Below, piece by piece: positions 1 to 12,125 of a DNA stretch of 64,000 nucleotides. A program made the translations under genes and the position numbers. The first letter of the stretch is position 1, and the number at the start of each line of letters is the position of its first letter. The notes under the pieces were generated by a model that was not told the origin of the DNA, searched no databases, and saw nothing but the letters and a program-made list of their open reading frames with translations. Source of the DNA: Taudactylus pleione (taxonomy: Eukaryota > Chordata > Amphibia > Anura > Myobatrachidae). The stretch is taken from contig JAUIMM010000689.1 of the NCBI GenBank assembly GCA_031769625.1, positions 2,009,501-2,073,500 of the forward strand, in the 5' to 3' direction.

Positions 1-288
1 TAGATACCAAAATAGTCTTTATTTCACAGCATTTGTAATGAATGTATAAAATTTGGATCTTATACTTTAAAGCTATGGAACCTTTTATGTGAGTGTGCAT
101 TATGTAAGTATTAGGGGTTTGGGAAAAGACGCTAGTTAGGTTTATCTGATTTGGGGCAGATGTGCACGCATGCAGCTAATAAACAGCGTTCGCATGCAGG
201 ATATTGTGCATTCGCTAATGTGCGTCATGTTAGCAGCGCAACTGTACGTAATGTGCGGTGTTTATGCATGAGATTCTATTTATGATGG

Positions 289-331
<43 letters not shown>

Positions 332-1344
332 AGAATCTCATTTCTTACTAACATTTTCAAACTGCAATGCAAATGTGTTATAGGCAGTGAGCTTCACTCT
401 CAAAACAGGGTGGAGACCCCCAACCGTGTTGGTGCCAGCCTGTCTGAAAAAGAGCAGATTTAATTTAAGTGTCTGGGCCATATTACAATTGCCACAGCTA
501 CACCTGTCCACATGTGGAGTCTCTCCATTTACATGCAAAAAACACACAGTTTCTGGTGTATTGTTCTTTTCTAATTCCTTTTCTCAGGAAGCTGTTTTTC
601 TAGTTGCTAACTGATACTGTGTTTGTTTTGGTATCAAGGTTGTCCCCAGAATGGGCTTTGTGTACATCAGGGCATGATTTCTGGAAGGATTACTAAATAG
701 TGTTCTAATGCTAATAAGTCATTTTTTATGTATGTTAAACACTGTCGGTATGTGTCTGGGGAAGATTGTTACTCTGTGGTTTTGACAAAATGGCATTGTG
801 TGATCTATTTCTAAGATGGAGTCTTGTCGCCATTCGTGAGATGGCGTCACGCAGATTCTGACTGTAAACAGATTCTGTCTCAGCTGATTATCCGGCTTTG
901 ACAGTTCCACCATTGGATAGCCAATCAGACGCTATCACAAACTATTTTGAATCTGTTTAGCCATGCATGAGAATATACCGTTTAATGTTACTATGGTATG
1001 ACACAGTTAGGTCATTTGAACCATTTAGATAATGCGTCTCCAAGAAGGGTAAAACAACCCTTATACGCCATCTGCGGATCCTCAAGGGATCATTGGCAGG
1101 ATGTGGGAACTCATCTAGCCTATAAAGGAAGTTTGGAAAGGAGATTGGGACTGCGTTACCTAAGATGACTTAAAATAACTTAAACTATATATTTATGCAC
1201 AACTATTCAAATTCAGATTACATTGTCATACATTACATTATAACTCAGGATTGTAATACAGTTCTTCCTTATTATTGGTATCCATATCTCACAACAATTT
1301 ACTGTACTAAAATTGGTCAGACACTCCCCTGATTTAGTATAACA
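1..1344 (-). repeat. Endogenous retrovirus 3' LTR (left end cut by window)
   Basis: Positions 1-902 match 5900-6780 closely, which defines a long direct repeat. Read on the minus strand, the repeat has an AATAAA poly(A) signal near 18-23. The LTR's 5' edge is placed at 1344 because the plus strand there reads ...ATAACA directly followed by a pyrimidine run (CTCCTCCTCTC), the complement of a polypurine tract. The LTR therefore begins TGTTAT on its own strand. The other end is beyond the window, so U5 is incomplete. Most of the visible length is U3. Assignment as an LTR is well supported; the family is inferred from the gag and integrase remnants inside. Confidence 0.8.
292..331. repeat. (TA)n microsatellite in LTR U3
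   Basis: A run of TA dinucleotides lies inside the LTR and also occurs in the other LTR near 6190-6222. Here the run is flanked by inverted arms (GAGATTCTA near 270 and TAGAATCTC near 331), so the segment could extrude as a long hairpin. Confidence 0.9.
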
Positions 1345-1355
1345 CTCCTCCTCTC
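1345..1355 (-). other. Retroviral polypurine tract
   Basis: On the minus strand this is GAGAGGAGGAG, immediately upstream of the TG that starts the 3' LTR. In retroviruses this purine run primes plus-strand DNA synthesis. Its position next to a TG dinucleotide is what fixes the LTR boundary. Confidence 0.65.
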
Positions 1356-1559
1356 GGTTCCACTCCATTAACAGCAGCATCAGCTCCCATCTCCTCTATC
1401 TATCCTCCGTCACAAGAACCGGAAATTCCCAGACAAACCAAGATGACGGAAACTCTGGAAGAAGAATACAAAAATGAACACAGCAGAACAATCCCTTGCT
1501 GCGACACTGATCTACAGTTTTCTTTTAGCTCAGGTTTCTCACTGTCACCTTTTTAATCC

Positions 1560-2110
1560 TCCAGGCACAAGCTCGCTATCGACAGGTCCACGTTATCGGC
1601 CTCGTCTCCGCCTTGTATCTCCAACAGTTGGTTAACCTCCCTATAGTGAGTGGAATGGACCCACGTATCTTCCCCGGCCACCCTTTGAGGATGTGGTACT
1701 TTGTCAACAACGTCCGATACGGACCTTTCCACCGATCAGTCAGGCAACCTGAACATAAGAAATTATTGGATCGTAACGGATTCTCCAGGTTTAACATCAT
1801 GAGGGTTTGCTTCAGTCATGTTAGTTAATAACACTTTCAATTCCTGTTGTTCTTACTCATCTTCGTGAGACACTGCACAGTAACCTCATTATCATATTTT
1901 CACATGAGGCTGATTGTTAAACAGTATCTCAAAGGGGGACAGGTAGACAGATGGTCTGGGATGATCTTGATATTAATACCCATCACCTTACACAGGTTAT
2001 AAAAGACATTACTTGTGAAATGAGTATCCCTCCTATATTCAATTATTCTAGGGATACTGTATTTGTACACAAATTCCTGCAATTTAAATTCTGTTATCAA
2101 TATCTACTGC
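1560..2110 (-). pseudogene. pol: Endogenous retrovirus pol remnant (integrase)
   Basis: Two minus-strand fragments read as retroviral integrase. At 1900-2100 a segment containing DTHFTS and LCKVMGI resembles the catalytic core around the second acidic residue, with the usual SDRGTHF replaced by a degraded YRRDTHF. At 1576-1800, DRWKGPYRTLLT matches the C-terminal integrase domain typical of gamma- and epsilon-like retroviruses. The order, core then C-terminal domain in minus orientation, fits a pol 3' end. Protease, reverse transcriptase and RNase H are not visible; only about 460 bp separate the gag stop from the integrase core, so most of pol is deleted. No env reading frame was recognised between here and the LTR. 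Confidence 0.6.
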
Positions 2111-2569
2111 TCTAAATATTGCCTGGGCCCCTGGGTTGGACAGTATTCCGAGTATTTGACCTTAGCCTGGCATGGCTGCCGTTTGTCCTTAGCGACCTTG
2201 TGTCTTGTGTGTGAGAGATAAAGCACAACAGTTTAATATCATTTAAACATGACCTAAATACACCAATAAATCATCCACATTTTACATTAGAACAGATCCA
2301 TTGGCAGGTTGAAAAGATTGTAAACAGTCATATAAGGCCTGGGAGAAGATACTGGGGTTGTCTATGAACCCATGGGACACTCGTGTCCATGTGTAGTGTA
2401 CACCTCCCCCTAGGTGGGAAAAGAAAAATACTGACAGTCAGGGTGTTAGGGCACAGGGAAGAAAGCAGAACAGAGATTGGGTATCAGTCACATCAATTAC
2501 CATTACCAGTTTTTCCCTAGTACTTCCCGTCAACCTGTCTATCTGCAGACCACAAGTATGACCCGACTC

Positions 2570-4420
2570 CTAGCGTTGCCTCCCACTCTCCAATAAAGCA
2601 TTAACGGACACAATTGGAGCTGGTGCCTGTTGGACATTTGCTGGTCTCTGTGCATATCCCTTATGGGGATATCCAGGTACTCCCTGGTTTGGGGGTCCTA
2701 CCCTCTTTGCCGTGCAGCTCTTACTTATGTGTCCTGGCTGGTTGCAATTAAAACACTTTCGTGGGTGGGGTGGATGAAAGGATTGTTGTGGGAGTTGAGC
2801 AAGAGGGAAAGGTGGTGGGCATGTGTAGGGATATTGAGGAAAAGGATATTGTGGGAGGTATGGAGCTTGTGGGTAGTATGGGACTTGTGGCTGTGTGTGA
2901 TAAGTGGGGTAGGGTTGTGTGTGCAGTGGTGTGGGATTGGTGAGGACGTGTAACTGTTCAGGTGCAGGTGTGGGTGCAGGTGTGTCTGCTGGCTGTGATG
3001 TTACCGTCATTCCTTCCAGAGCTTGAATACTGACAGCCATTAGTTTCTCGCTCTGGGTCTCTCTCTTCTTTGAGATGTTTTTATCATGTTCTATGGTAGA
3101 TTCTATGAGGGTATCTATTGTGACTCCCCTCCAGCCAGGCTGTGAGGTCTGAACCCGGGTTTTTAGGTTCTCTTTAAGGCCATCCATGAGTATGGTGACA
3201 ATCATTCCCCTGTGGTGAGTGCTATCTTTAATATCTTCTAACCCAGTGTACTGGATGATAGCCTGCAGAGCCCGGTTGCAATAGTCTTCTGCAGATTCAC
3301 TCTCTTTTTGTTTTATAGTGAAAATTTTGTTCCAGTTAACTATTACTGGAAAATATACACCCAATTGAGTTATAATACGGGAAATGTTACCTTGGTTCTC
3401 TTCATCTGTTAAGGGAACGTCACCATCCAATACACAATCCATGATAAATTTTGTCACGTCGATATTGCGTGGTAGACAGGCCCTTAACACCACACGCCAA
3501 TCTTTGTTAGTTGGCTCATGAGAACTACCCAAATTCCTCAAAAATCTTTGACATTTGGCTAATTCCTTTTTTGGATCGGGGAAATCATTCATGATGGAAA
3601 TTAGTTCCGCTCTTGTCCAAGGACAATGCATTACCACATCCCTTGTAGATACAACTCCATTCGCATCCGCATTCCCATTTGGAACAGTTATTTTCCGGAT
3701 GGGATGCAGACCGGCCGCATTGCTACCTTTGACATTATTACCTGGCTGGGGGTTTAATCTGTTGCTGCAACGTACAGTATTAACAACTTCCTCCACGGGC
3801 GCAGAGGAGTTTAACACTTCCCGTGCTGTTACTGATGGAGATGGTGGCACCACTTGGGCTTGTCGTCATTTAACATGTGTACAGTATGGAAACGGCAGCC
3901 ATGACAATAGACTCATCATCCACATCATAAACATTTTCTTTATGGTTACTTAAGAGAGGGTACAAATTGCTTGCTACATTTTTATGAGTTTTTTTCAATA
4001 ACTGTACCTGCACCCCCATCCATATAAGGTGGCGGTGGTGCGGGTGAACTGCTGACAATACCTTCCGCAATGCTACCTTGCCGCACGTGCGCACCATTTT
4101 GCGGCTCGCACGCATTGCAATTTAGCGCCGCGGGTGTATTTTCTGGCAATGCGTTCGCAACGCTAGTTTGCATCGCTTGCACATTTTTAAGCCACACATC
4201 CCCTTCATGCTGCCACAACTTTAAACATTCATAATATTTTACTTTTTTCTCTCGAGAGCGCATCAGACTGATGTGATCCCGGACATTATCTAATACATCT
4301 TTATCAAAACTACCAATTCTGGGAAACGGTCGCCTTTGAAAAAGGGTGTATCCGCAAACCCTATGGAGGACTTCTAGATGCTTCCACTCACCTACGGAAG
4401 TAAAGGCCGCTTCCGCTCAG
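2570..4420 (-). pseudogene. gag: Endogenous retrovirus gag (frameshifted)
   Basis: The longest piece, 3853-2570, is a 427-residue open frame with a capsid-like region, a major-homology-like stretch (QKESESAEDYCNRA), a proline/tyrosine-rich linker and one CCHC zinc knuckle (CFNCNQPGHISKSC), ending shortly after. Upstream, 4263-3982 carries a matrix-like segment and a PPPPY late-domain motif, as in gammaretroviral p12 regions. An intermediate piece at about 4000-3870 lies in another frame. At least one frameshift (about 3990) and stops between 3870 and 3853 break the gene. One zinc knuckle plus PPPY suggests a class I (gamma/epsilon-like) retrovirus. The 2570-3853 frame opens at a non-ATG codon, so it is a gene fragment and not a separate start. 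The open part is long for such a decayed provirus. Confidence 0.75.
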
Positions 4421-5899
4421 CAATCCCTTTTTGACTACCTTTCAACTGCTAGGGGGTAGCAAAGTACCCTTTATTTTTCAGTTGATTTCATCCACCCTCT
4501 CACCAGCTCACAATCATAATCTAACCAAAATTATGCGGTTCAATTATAATGTTCAAATAAGCCTAACAGATCACACACATTGATTACTGAATGCTATAAT
4601 CATGCTGGGAGCCGAACCCTAACAAAAATAACAACCCATACACCTACTTTGTGTAAAGTAAATGGTAAGCTGCTACCGAGTCACTAGGGCAACTCCTGCG
4701 CCTAGTACTTAAGGGTCCCTTAACATTTAGGTCCCGTGTTACACCCTAAACAAGTACTCACAGTTACACACTTTTTTCCTGTGCAGAAAAATACACGTTA
4801 ACCCAGTAATTGGCAACAATTGACAATGTGACCTTATCAGCTTTGTTTAAACACGTGGCAGCACTACCGGAAATAGGTATACGCTATTGTGCGACTAGTC
4901 ACATACACAATAATGCGACTACCACACAACCGTTTAGCTGCATACGCAAAAGTGCATCTCTATTACGCGCGCAAAAATGCGACTCAGCCGCGTGCGCAAT
5001 ACTACGGTACCCTTTTTAGCGTAAAATACTATCAACAAAGGAAAACAAACTTTTTCCTTTCTTGTCCCTGGATTCTAGTCAGCATACCTTGACTCACACG
5101 ATAATGGATAGCGATCTCTCAGCATAGAGTGGTTGCAGGGAAAACTGCATGTGGCCACTATCCACCCTTTGGTGAGATATCGATAACTGTATTTTATCGT
5201 GTGAACAGGTAAGTGACCTCACACTATGAGCCCCCATCTAAGGATTCTGGATTTCAACCTCTATACGCACCTACCTATACCTTCTAAACCCTGCCTATAA
5301 ACCTCTAAAATTGACGCTATTTGCGTACGCAGTCATACAGTAAAATAAAGACTTTGGACCTTGAACATGTGTTTCCAAAGCACAAAGTATTATTCAAGTA
5401 AAGTATAGTCACTTACACGCTGTGATCTAAGAACAATTTAGCGCAAAGAATTATACAGACCCAAGATACAGTTATACATTACGCACGCGCTCTGGACCAG
5501 ATACCGGCATCAGCAAGAAACCTCCGTCAATCAGCAAGAAGACTCCAGACTGGGGTCACAACACACACATTTATACCCTCACAGAAACAGACAACACAAT
5601 AGAGAAGTTTGTTGCTGATCCCATTGGTTCCCAGTGCAGGTGCATCTGTTACAGGACATTTAACAGGTTGGTTCAAATGGACACAGAACAGCCTCTAACA
5701 GCTTGTTGCCTCCTCTATTTCCCCTGCATGCAAATCTAGGCTGTTGGTTTTACAATGTACATTCTAGTGCTTTAAGTCTCTGCGGTCCATAAGTTGCGAA
5801 TGCATGTTGCGATCTTCTCACCGATGGTACCGGAAAGCTGTTGAGGAAATGCAGATCAGTACAATACCAAACACGGCTTACTTATCACGTATTAAACCT
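4421..5899 (-). other. Presumed retroviral leader; no gene seen
   Basis: This sequence separates gag from the 5' LTR. It should hold the primer-binding site, packaging region and the U5 part of the LTR, but I could not place a convincing tRNA-complementary primer site. It contains several short words such as GTGCGAC and GCGCGC but no open frame of note. Its length (about 1.5 kb) is long for a leader, so part may be unrelated inserted sequence. Confidence 0.35.
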
Positions 5900-6188
5900 T
5901 AGATACCAAAATAGTCTTTATTTCACAGCATTTGTAATAAATGTATAAAACTTGGATGTAATACTTTAAAGCTATTGAACCTTTTATGTGAGTGTGCATT
6001 ATGTAAGTATTAGGGGTTTGGGAAAAGACGCTAGTTAGGTTTATCTGATTTGGGGCAGATGTGCACGCATGCAGCTAATAAACAGCGTTCGCATGCAGGA
6101 TATTGTGCATTCTCTAATGTGCATCATGTTAGCAGCGCAACTGTGCGTAATGTGCGGTGTTTATGCATGAGATTCTATTTATGATGGA

Positions 6189-6227
<39 letters not shown>

Positions 6228-6780
6228 ATCTCATTTCTTACTAACATTTTCAAACTGCAATGCAAATGTGTTATAGGCAGTGAGCTTCACTCTCAAAACA
6301 CCGTGTTGGTGCCAGCCTGTCTGAAAAAGAGCATATTTAATTCAAGTGTCTGGGCCATATTACAATTGCCACAGCTACACCTGTCCACATGTGGAGTCTC
6401 TCCATTTACATACAAAAAACACACAGTTTCTGGTGTATTGTTCTTTTCTAATTCCTTTTCTCAGGAAGCTGTTTTTCTAGTTGCTAACTGATACTGTGTT
6501 TGCTTTGGTATCAAGGTTGTTCCCAGAATGGGCTTTGTGTACATCAGGGCATGATTTCTGGAAGGATTACTAAATAGTGTTCTAATGCTAATAAGTCATT
6601 TTTTATGTATGTTAAACACTGTCGGTATGTGTCTGGGGAAGATTGTTACTCTGTGGTTTTGACAAAATGGCATTGTGTGATCTATTTCTAAGATGGAGTC
6701 TTGTCGCCATTCGTGAGATGGCGTGGCGCAGATTCTGATTGTAAACAGATTCTGTCTCAGCTGATTATCCGGCTTTGACA
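5900..6780 (-). repeat. Endogenous retrovirus 5' LTR, truncated
   Basis: This matches 1-902 at high identity, including the AATAAA signal (complement at 5917-5922) and the TA microsatellite. Homology stops at 6780 (...CTTTGACA), where a TA/TG microsatellite begins. The corresponding 442 bp of U3 present at 903-1344 are missing, so the proviral 5' end was lost by deletion or rearrangement. Confidence 0.75.
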
Positions 6781-6782
6781 AC

Positions 6783-6816
<34 letters not shown>

Positions 6817-6926
6817 ATTTGTATATATATACAATATATATGTATACAATATATATGTGTGTATATATGTATGTGTATATATATATATATATATATATAC
6901 ACACAGTATATATGTGTGTGTGTTTG

Positions 6927-6971
<45 letters not shown>
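6781..6971. repeat. Mixed (TA)n/(TG)n microsatellite
   Basis: About 190 bp of alternating TA, TATG and TGTG steps join the truncated LTR to the hAT transposon. Long open frames of Y-I-Y-I type here are artefacts of the repeat. Confidence 0.9.
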
Positions 6972-6974
<3 letters not shown>

Positions 6975-7599
6975 GGGTGTGCACCGGCCACTTTTCGTGT
7001 TTTGGTTTTGGATCTGGATCTTTCTTCGTGTTTTGGATCTGGATTGGTTTTGCCAAAACCACCCTTCCGTGTTTTGGGTTCTGGGTTTTGTGTTTTGGAT
7101 CTGTATTTTTTTTAAAAAAAGCATAAAAACAGCTAAAATCACAGAATGTGTTGGTTTTTCTGCTCCTGTGCTATTATTAACCTCAATAACCTTAATTTCC
7201 ACTCATTTCCAGTCTATTCTGAACACCTCACACCTCACAATAGTGTTTTTATGTCCAAAATGTTGCACCGAGGTAGCTGGATGACTATGCTAAGCGTCAC
7301 GAGTGGGCGGCACAAACACGTGACCCATCTAGGAGTGACACTGCAGTGGCAGACAGGATGGCAGTTTGAAAAACTAGGCCCCAAACTGTACATAATGCAA
7401 AGAAAAAAAAGAGGTGCAAGATGGAATTGTCCTTGGGCCCTCCCACCCACCCTTATGTTGTATAAACAGGACAGGCACACTTTAACAAAGCAATCATTTC
7501 AGTGCCAGGGTCTGCCACATGACTGTGGCTGAAATGATTGGTTCGTTTGGGCCCCCACAAAACAAGCTGGCAATTAATCTGTCCCTGCACAAACTGGCT

Positions 7600-10500
7600 C
7601 TATGGAGGCATGATGTCGTCCTCATCCTCCTCCTCCACCGATTCCTCACCCTCTTCAGTGTTGTGTACATCCTCATCCTCACAGAGTATTAACTCGTCCC
7701 CACTGGAATCCACCACCACAAGTCCCTCTGTACGTTCTGGAGGCTGGTCTCCCTGGAAGAGTTGATAATTAATTTTGATGAACATCATCTTCTCCACATT
7801 TTGTGGAAGCAACCTCCTACGCCTTTCGATGACAAGGTTCCCGGCTGCACTAAACACTCTTTCGGAGTACACACTGGAGGGGGGGCAACTCAGGTAAAAT
7901 AGAGCCAGTTTGTACAGGGGCCTCCAAATTGCCTCTTTTTCCTGCCAGTACAGGTATGGACTGTCTGACATGCCTACTTGGATGCTGTCACCGATGTAAT
8001 CCTCCACCATTCTGTCAATGGTGACAGTATCATATGTAGTGACAGTAGACATGTCAGAAATTGTTGCCAGGTCCTTCAGTCCGGACCAGATGTCCAAACT
8101 TGGTCCTGCCTGCCCTGCATCACCAGCAGCGGGTTGCTTAGGATAGCTAAGTTTTTTCCTGGCAGCCCCAGTTGCGGGAGAAAATGAAGAAGGAGCTGTT
8201 GACGTGTCACGTTCCGCTTCAGCTGACAGTGTGTTCACCAGCAGGTCTTTGCACCTCTGCAGGCTTGTGTCGGCCGGAAAGAGAGACACCACATAGGCTT
8301 TAAACCTAGGATCGAGCACGGTGGCCAAAATGTAGTGGTCTGATTTCAACAGATTGACCACCCTGGAATCCTGGCAAAGCGCATGAAGGGCTTCATCCAC
8401 AGGTCCCACATGCTGAGCGGAATCACTCCATCTTAGCTTCTCCATCACTTTCTCCAGCTGCTTCTGCAAAAGCCTGATGAGGGGAATGACCTGACTCAAG
8501 GTGGCAGTGTCTGAACTGACTTCACATGTGGCAAGTTCGAAGGGCTGGAGAACCTTGCACAACACGGAAATCATTCTCCACTGCGCTTGAGTCAGGTGCA
8601 TACCCCCTCCTTTGCCTATGTCATAGGTGGATGTATAGGCTTGTATGGCCTTTTGCTGCTCCTTCATCCTCTGAAGCATATAGAGGGTTGAGTTCCACTG
8701 CGTCACAACCTCTTGCTTCAGGTGATGGCGGGGCATGTTCAAGAGTGTTTGCTGGTGCTCCAGTCTTCGGCACGCAGTCGCTGAATGGTGAAAGTGGCCA
8801 GAAATTTTTCGGGCCACCCAAAGCGTCTCCTGCACGCCCCTGTCGCTTTTCAGAAAATTCTGCACCACCAAGTTTATTGTGTGAGCAAAACATGGGACAT
8901 GCTGGAATTTGCCCAGATGTAATGCCCGCACAATATTGGTGGTGTTGTCAGATATCACAAATCCCCAGGAGAGTCTAAGTGGGGTAAGCCACTGGGCGAT
9001 GATTTCCCTCAGTTTCTCTAAGAGGTTGTCGGCGGTGTGCCTCTTACTGAAACCGATGATACACAGCGTAGCCTGCCTTGGAACGAGCTGGCGTTTCTGA
9101 GATGCTGCTACTGGTGACGCTGCTGCTGTTGCTGCATAAGGTGATACATCTACCCAGTGGGCTGTCACAGTCATATAGTCCTTAGTCTGCCCTGTTCCAC
9201 TTGTCCACATGTCCGTGGTTAAGTGGACATTGGGTACAACGGCATTTTTCAGGACACTGAGGACACTTTTTCTGACGTGTCTGTACAGTCTCGGTATCGC
9301 CTGCCTAGTGAAGTGGAATCTAGACGGGATTTGGAACCAGGGACACACTACCTCCATCTATTGTCTAAATCCCACTGCACTAATAGCGGATACTGGACGC
9401 ACGTCTAACACCAACATAGCAGTCAAGGCCTCAGTTATACGTTTTGCTTCAGGATGACTGCTGTCGTACTTCATCCTCCTCGCTAAGGACTGTTGGAGGG
9501 TCAATTGTTTAGTAAAAGTAGTGGTGTTCCTACTTCCTCTCTGATGATGAATGACTCCCAGCAGCAGCAACAGCAGCAGTGGCAGCAGGAGGCGTAGCAA
9601 TGCAGGATCCTCCGGAGGAATCCCGGATAGGAGAGTCAGTCATGCCAGTAACATGGCCTGGAGGACTACTTCCGATCCTGACTAAGGAGGAAATTGACGA
9701 GGAGGGAGTTGACGGTGTGGTTTGCAGGCGCTTGGATACAATGGGATTTAGGTGTCCCTGGACTGCTTACGGTCTTAGCCAAAGTTTCTGAACTTGACAG
9801 TAACTTTTTATGAACGCGCTGCAGGTGCCGTATAAGGGAGGATGTTCCTAGGTGGTTAACGTCCCTACCCCTACTTATTTCACCTTTACATATGGTACAT
9901 ATGGCAAGACAGTTGTTGTCCGGATTCGGATAGAAATATTGCCAGACCAAAGAGGTGGAATGTTTGGTCTTCTGCCCAGGCATGACCGTGATGGGCTTTT
10001 TCATCCCACAGACAACAACTGTCTCCCCCGGAGCCTGATTTAAACAAACCACATCACCATCAGAATCCTCCTCGCCAACTTCCTCCTCAGCGCCAGCTAC
10101 ACCAGTATCCTCATTCTGTTGTACTTCAACAGTGACATCTTCAATTTGCATATCAGCAAGTGGACTGTGGGTGCTCCTTTCAGCACTTGCAGGGGGCATG
10201 CAAATGGTGGAAAGAGTCACCTCTTCCCGTCCAGTGCTGGGAAGGTCAGGCATCGCAACCACCACCACACTTGGACTCTCCTTGGGGATTTGTGATATCT
10301 TCTTAGAACGCACAGTTCTTCGCTGTGCTTTTGCCAGCTTAACTCTTTTGATTTTTTAAGTGGGAGGAGGGCTTCCATCGTCATGTGAAGCTGAACCACT
10401 AGTCATGAACATAGGGAAAGACCTTAGCCGTTCCTTGCCACTCCGTGTCGTAAATGGCATATTGGCAAGTTTACGTTTCTCTTCAGATGATTTAAATGTT

Positions 10501-10703
10501 TTTTTCAAGGTCATTTTCCTGAACTTTGCCATTTGGGATTGTATGTGCCCTCTACTATGACATTGGGCATCGGCCTTGGCAGACGACGTTGATGGCATGT
10601 TATCGTCTATGTCATGACTAGTGGCAGCAGCTTCAGCACTAGGAGGAAGTGGTTCTTGATATTTCTCTATTTTATTTTTATCGGAGAAAGTTTGGTCCTC
10701 CAT
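7600..10703 (-). pseudogene. hAT (ZBED-like) transposase, broken
   Basis: The gene runs from an ATG near 10703 to 7600. The N-terminal part (10703-10356) is basic and serine-rich. The segment 10313-9666 contains a BED-type zinc finger (CTICKGEI... HLQRVHKK). The catalytic body and C-terminal hATC dimerisation domain (LALFYLSCPPSSVYSERVFS; RRRLLPQNVEKMM) occupy 9600-7600, ending in an acidic tail. Three lesions are visible: a one-base change in a T-run near 10355 shifts frame relative to the second copy; another frame change lies between 9666 and 9600; and an in-frame TAG sits just above 9357, splitting conserved GFRQ and FQIPSR regions. The 585-residue open part is close to the full catalytic half, so inactivation is not ancient. 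Confidence 0.85.
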
Positions 10704-10754
10704 TTATGTTATATCGATTTGATATATACGTGCGGCTAAGGCGCACACAAACAC

Positions 10755-11563
10755 AGAAAATATTTTTTTATTTTTGCTGGAGAGTAGTGCACTTTGTGGG
10801 TTACACCACCCTTTAAGAAATGAGCCAGCCGGCTCTTTACTTATGGGACACAGGCGCACGCTTGGCGCTGCTCCCTTGTTGATGCACGTGTGGCTACTGC
10901 GCACACAATTCACAAACACAGAAAATATTTTTTTATTTGGTTTGGAGTGTACTTTGGGGGTTGCAGCACCCTTTAACGGTCAAGCCAGCCGGCCCTTTAC
11001 TTATGACACAGGCGCACGCTTGGCACTACTTTGTTGATGCACGTGCGGCTACTGTGCACACAATTCACAAACACAGAGAAATTTTTTTTATTTGGTTTGG
11101 AGTGTACTTTGGGGGTTACAGCACCCTTTAACGGTCAAGCCAGCCGACCCTTTACTTATGACACAGGCGCACGCTTGGCACTACTTTGTTGATGCACGTG
11201 CAGCTACTGCGCACACAATTCACAAACACAGAAAAAAAATATTTTTTTATTTGGTTTGGAGTGTACTTTGGGGGTTACAGCACCCTTTAATGGTCAAGCC
11301 AGCTGGCCCTTTACTTATGACACAGGCGCACGCTTGGCACTACTTTGTTGATGCACGTGCGGCTACTGCGCACACAATTCACAAACACAGAAAATATTTT
11401 TTTATTTGGTTTGGAGTGTACTTTGGGGGTTACAGCACCCTTTAACGGTCAAGCCAGCCGGCCCTTTACTTATGACACAGGTGCACTCTTGGCACTACTT
11501 TGTTGATGCACGTGCGGCTACTGCGCACACAATTCACAAACACAGAGAAAATATATTTTTTTT
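10755..11563. repeat. 155-bp tandem repeat in hAT-1 (5 units)
   Basis: Units start near 10782 (diverged), 10937, 11092, 11249 and 11406. Each contains an A/T-rich TATTTTTTTATTTGG block, an ACTTTGGGGGTT stretch, a CAGCCGGCCC block and a GCACGTGCGGCTACTGCGCA block. The array sits directly upstream of the transposase start, between the coding region and the outer subterminal repeats, where a promoter would be expected. Short open frames repeated in it are by-products of the unit. Confidence 0.9.
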
Positions 11564-12125
11564 TAGCACTAGGGGGGAGCACCCCTGATGGACAGAGCAC
11601 CCCCTGGACAACACTACAGCACCCCTTTAGGACTGAGACACTGCACAGGACTTTGGAGTGGACACAGCCCCTATGGACAACTGACTGCACAACACAGTCC
11701 AGCCAGTCCCTATGGACTTTGAAGTAGTGGACACAGCCCCTATTGACAACAGCAGCACAGCACAACACTGCCAGCCCCTATGGACTGTGAAGTAGTGGAC
11801 ACAGCCCCTATGGACAACAGCAGCACTGCGCAGCACAGCACAGCACAACACTACTCTGCACTACACTACACTACACTGCCCAGCCAGCCAGCCATAACTC
11901 CCACCCTCCCTCTTCACTGTCCACAGCCGAGTGAGAAAATGGCGCCGACGTGGGTACCTTTTATAGGGTCCAAAACCCACAAGACCCGGAAGGCGGGATG
12001 ATGACGTTTTGCCTCGATTTCAGATCCGAGTCAGGCGGAAAAAGTCGAGCCTGACTCGGATCGGCCTCGGATCGGGGGGGCTCGGGGGGGTTCGGATTTC
12101 AGAAATCCGAACCCGCTCACCCCTA
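11564..12125 (-). repeat. hAT-1 outer 5' region with short repeats
   Basis: This region contains several imperfect copies of GGACACAGCCCCTATGGACA (11655-11820) and runs of CACTACA. A GC-rich end follows, with paired CGGATC/GATCCG words and the terminal CACCCCTA. It includes no coding frame. Its counterpart in hAT-2 is 48236-48811. Confidence 0.7.

Larger units (their letters stand above)
6972..12125 (-). mobile_element. hAT transposon, near full-length copy (hAT-1)
   Basis: The element starts TAGGGGTGTGC and ends GCTCACCCCTA, giving short terminal inverted repeats. Subterminal repeats are seen at both ends: repeated TGTTTTGGATCTGGAT words on the left, and CGGATC and CGGATTTCAGAAATCCG palindromes on the right. 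It carries a ZBED-type hAT transposase gene on the minus strand and a 155-bp tandem array upstream of that gene. Its flanks do not form a target duplication: a TA microsatellite lies on the left and LINE sequence on the right. The second copy at 45587-48811 does have a perfect 8-bp duplication, which confirms these ends. The left flank has probably been rearranged. Confidence 0.85.

Noticed and set aside
2630..2953. Plus-strand open frame opposite gag
   Set aside because: It is the antisense of the proline/tyrosine-rich gag linker; no independent evidence of coding.
4270..4282. Retroviral primer-binding site (GATCCCGGAC)
   Set aside because: It resembles part of a proline-tRNA-type site, but it lies inside the gag matrix-like coding region and far from the LTR.
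6775..7284. Tyrosine-isoleucine-rich frames around 6.8-7.0 kb
   Set aside because: They are products of the TA/TG microsatellite running into the hAT end.
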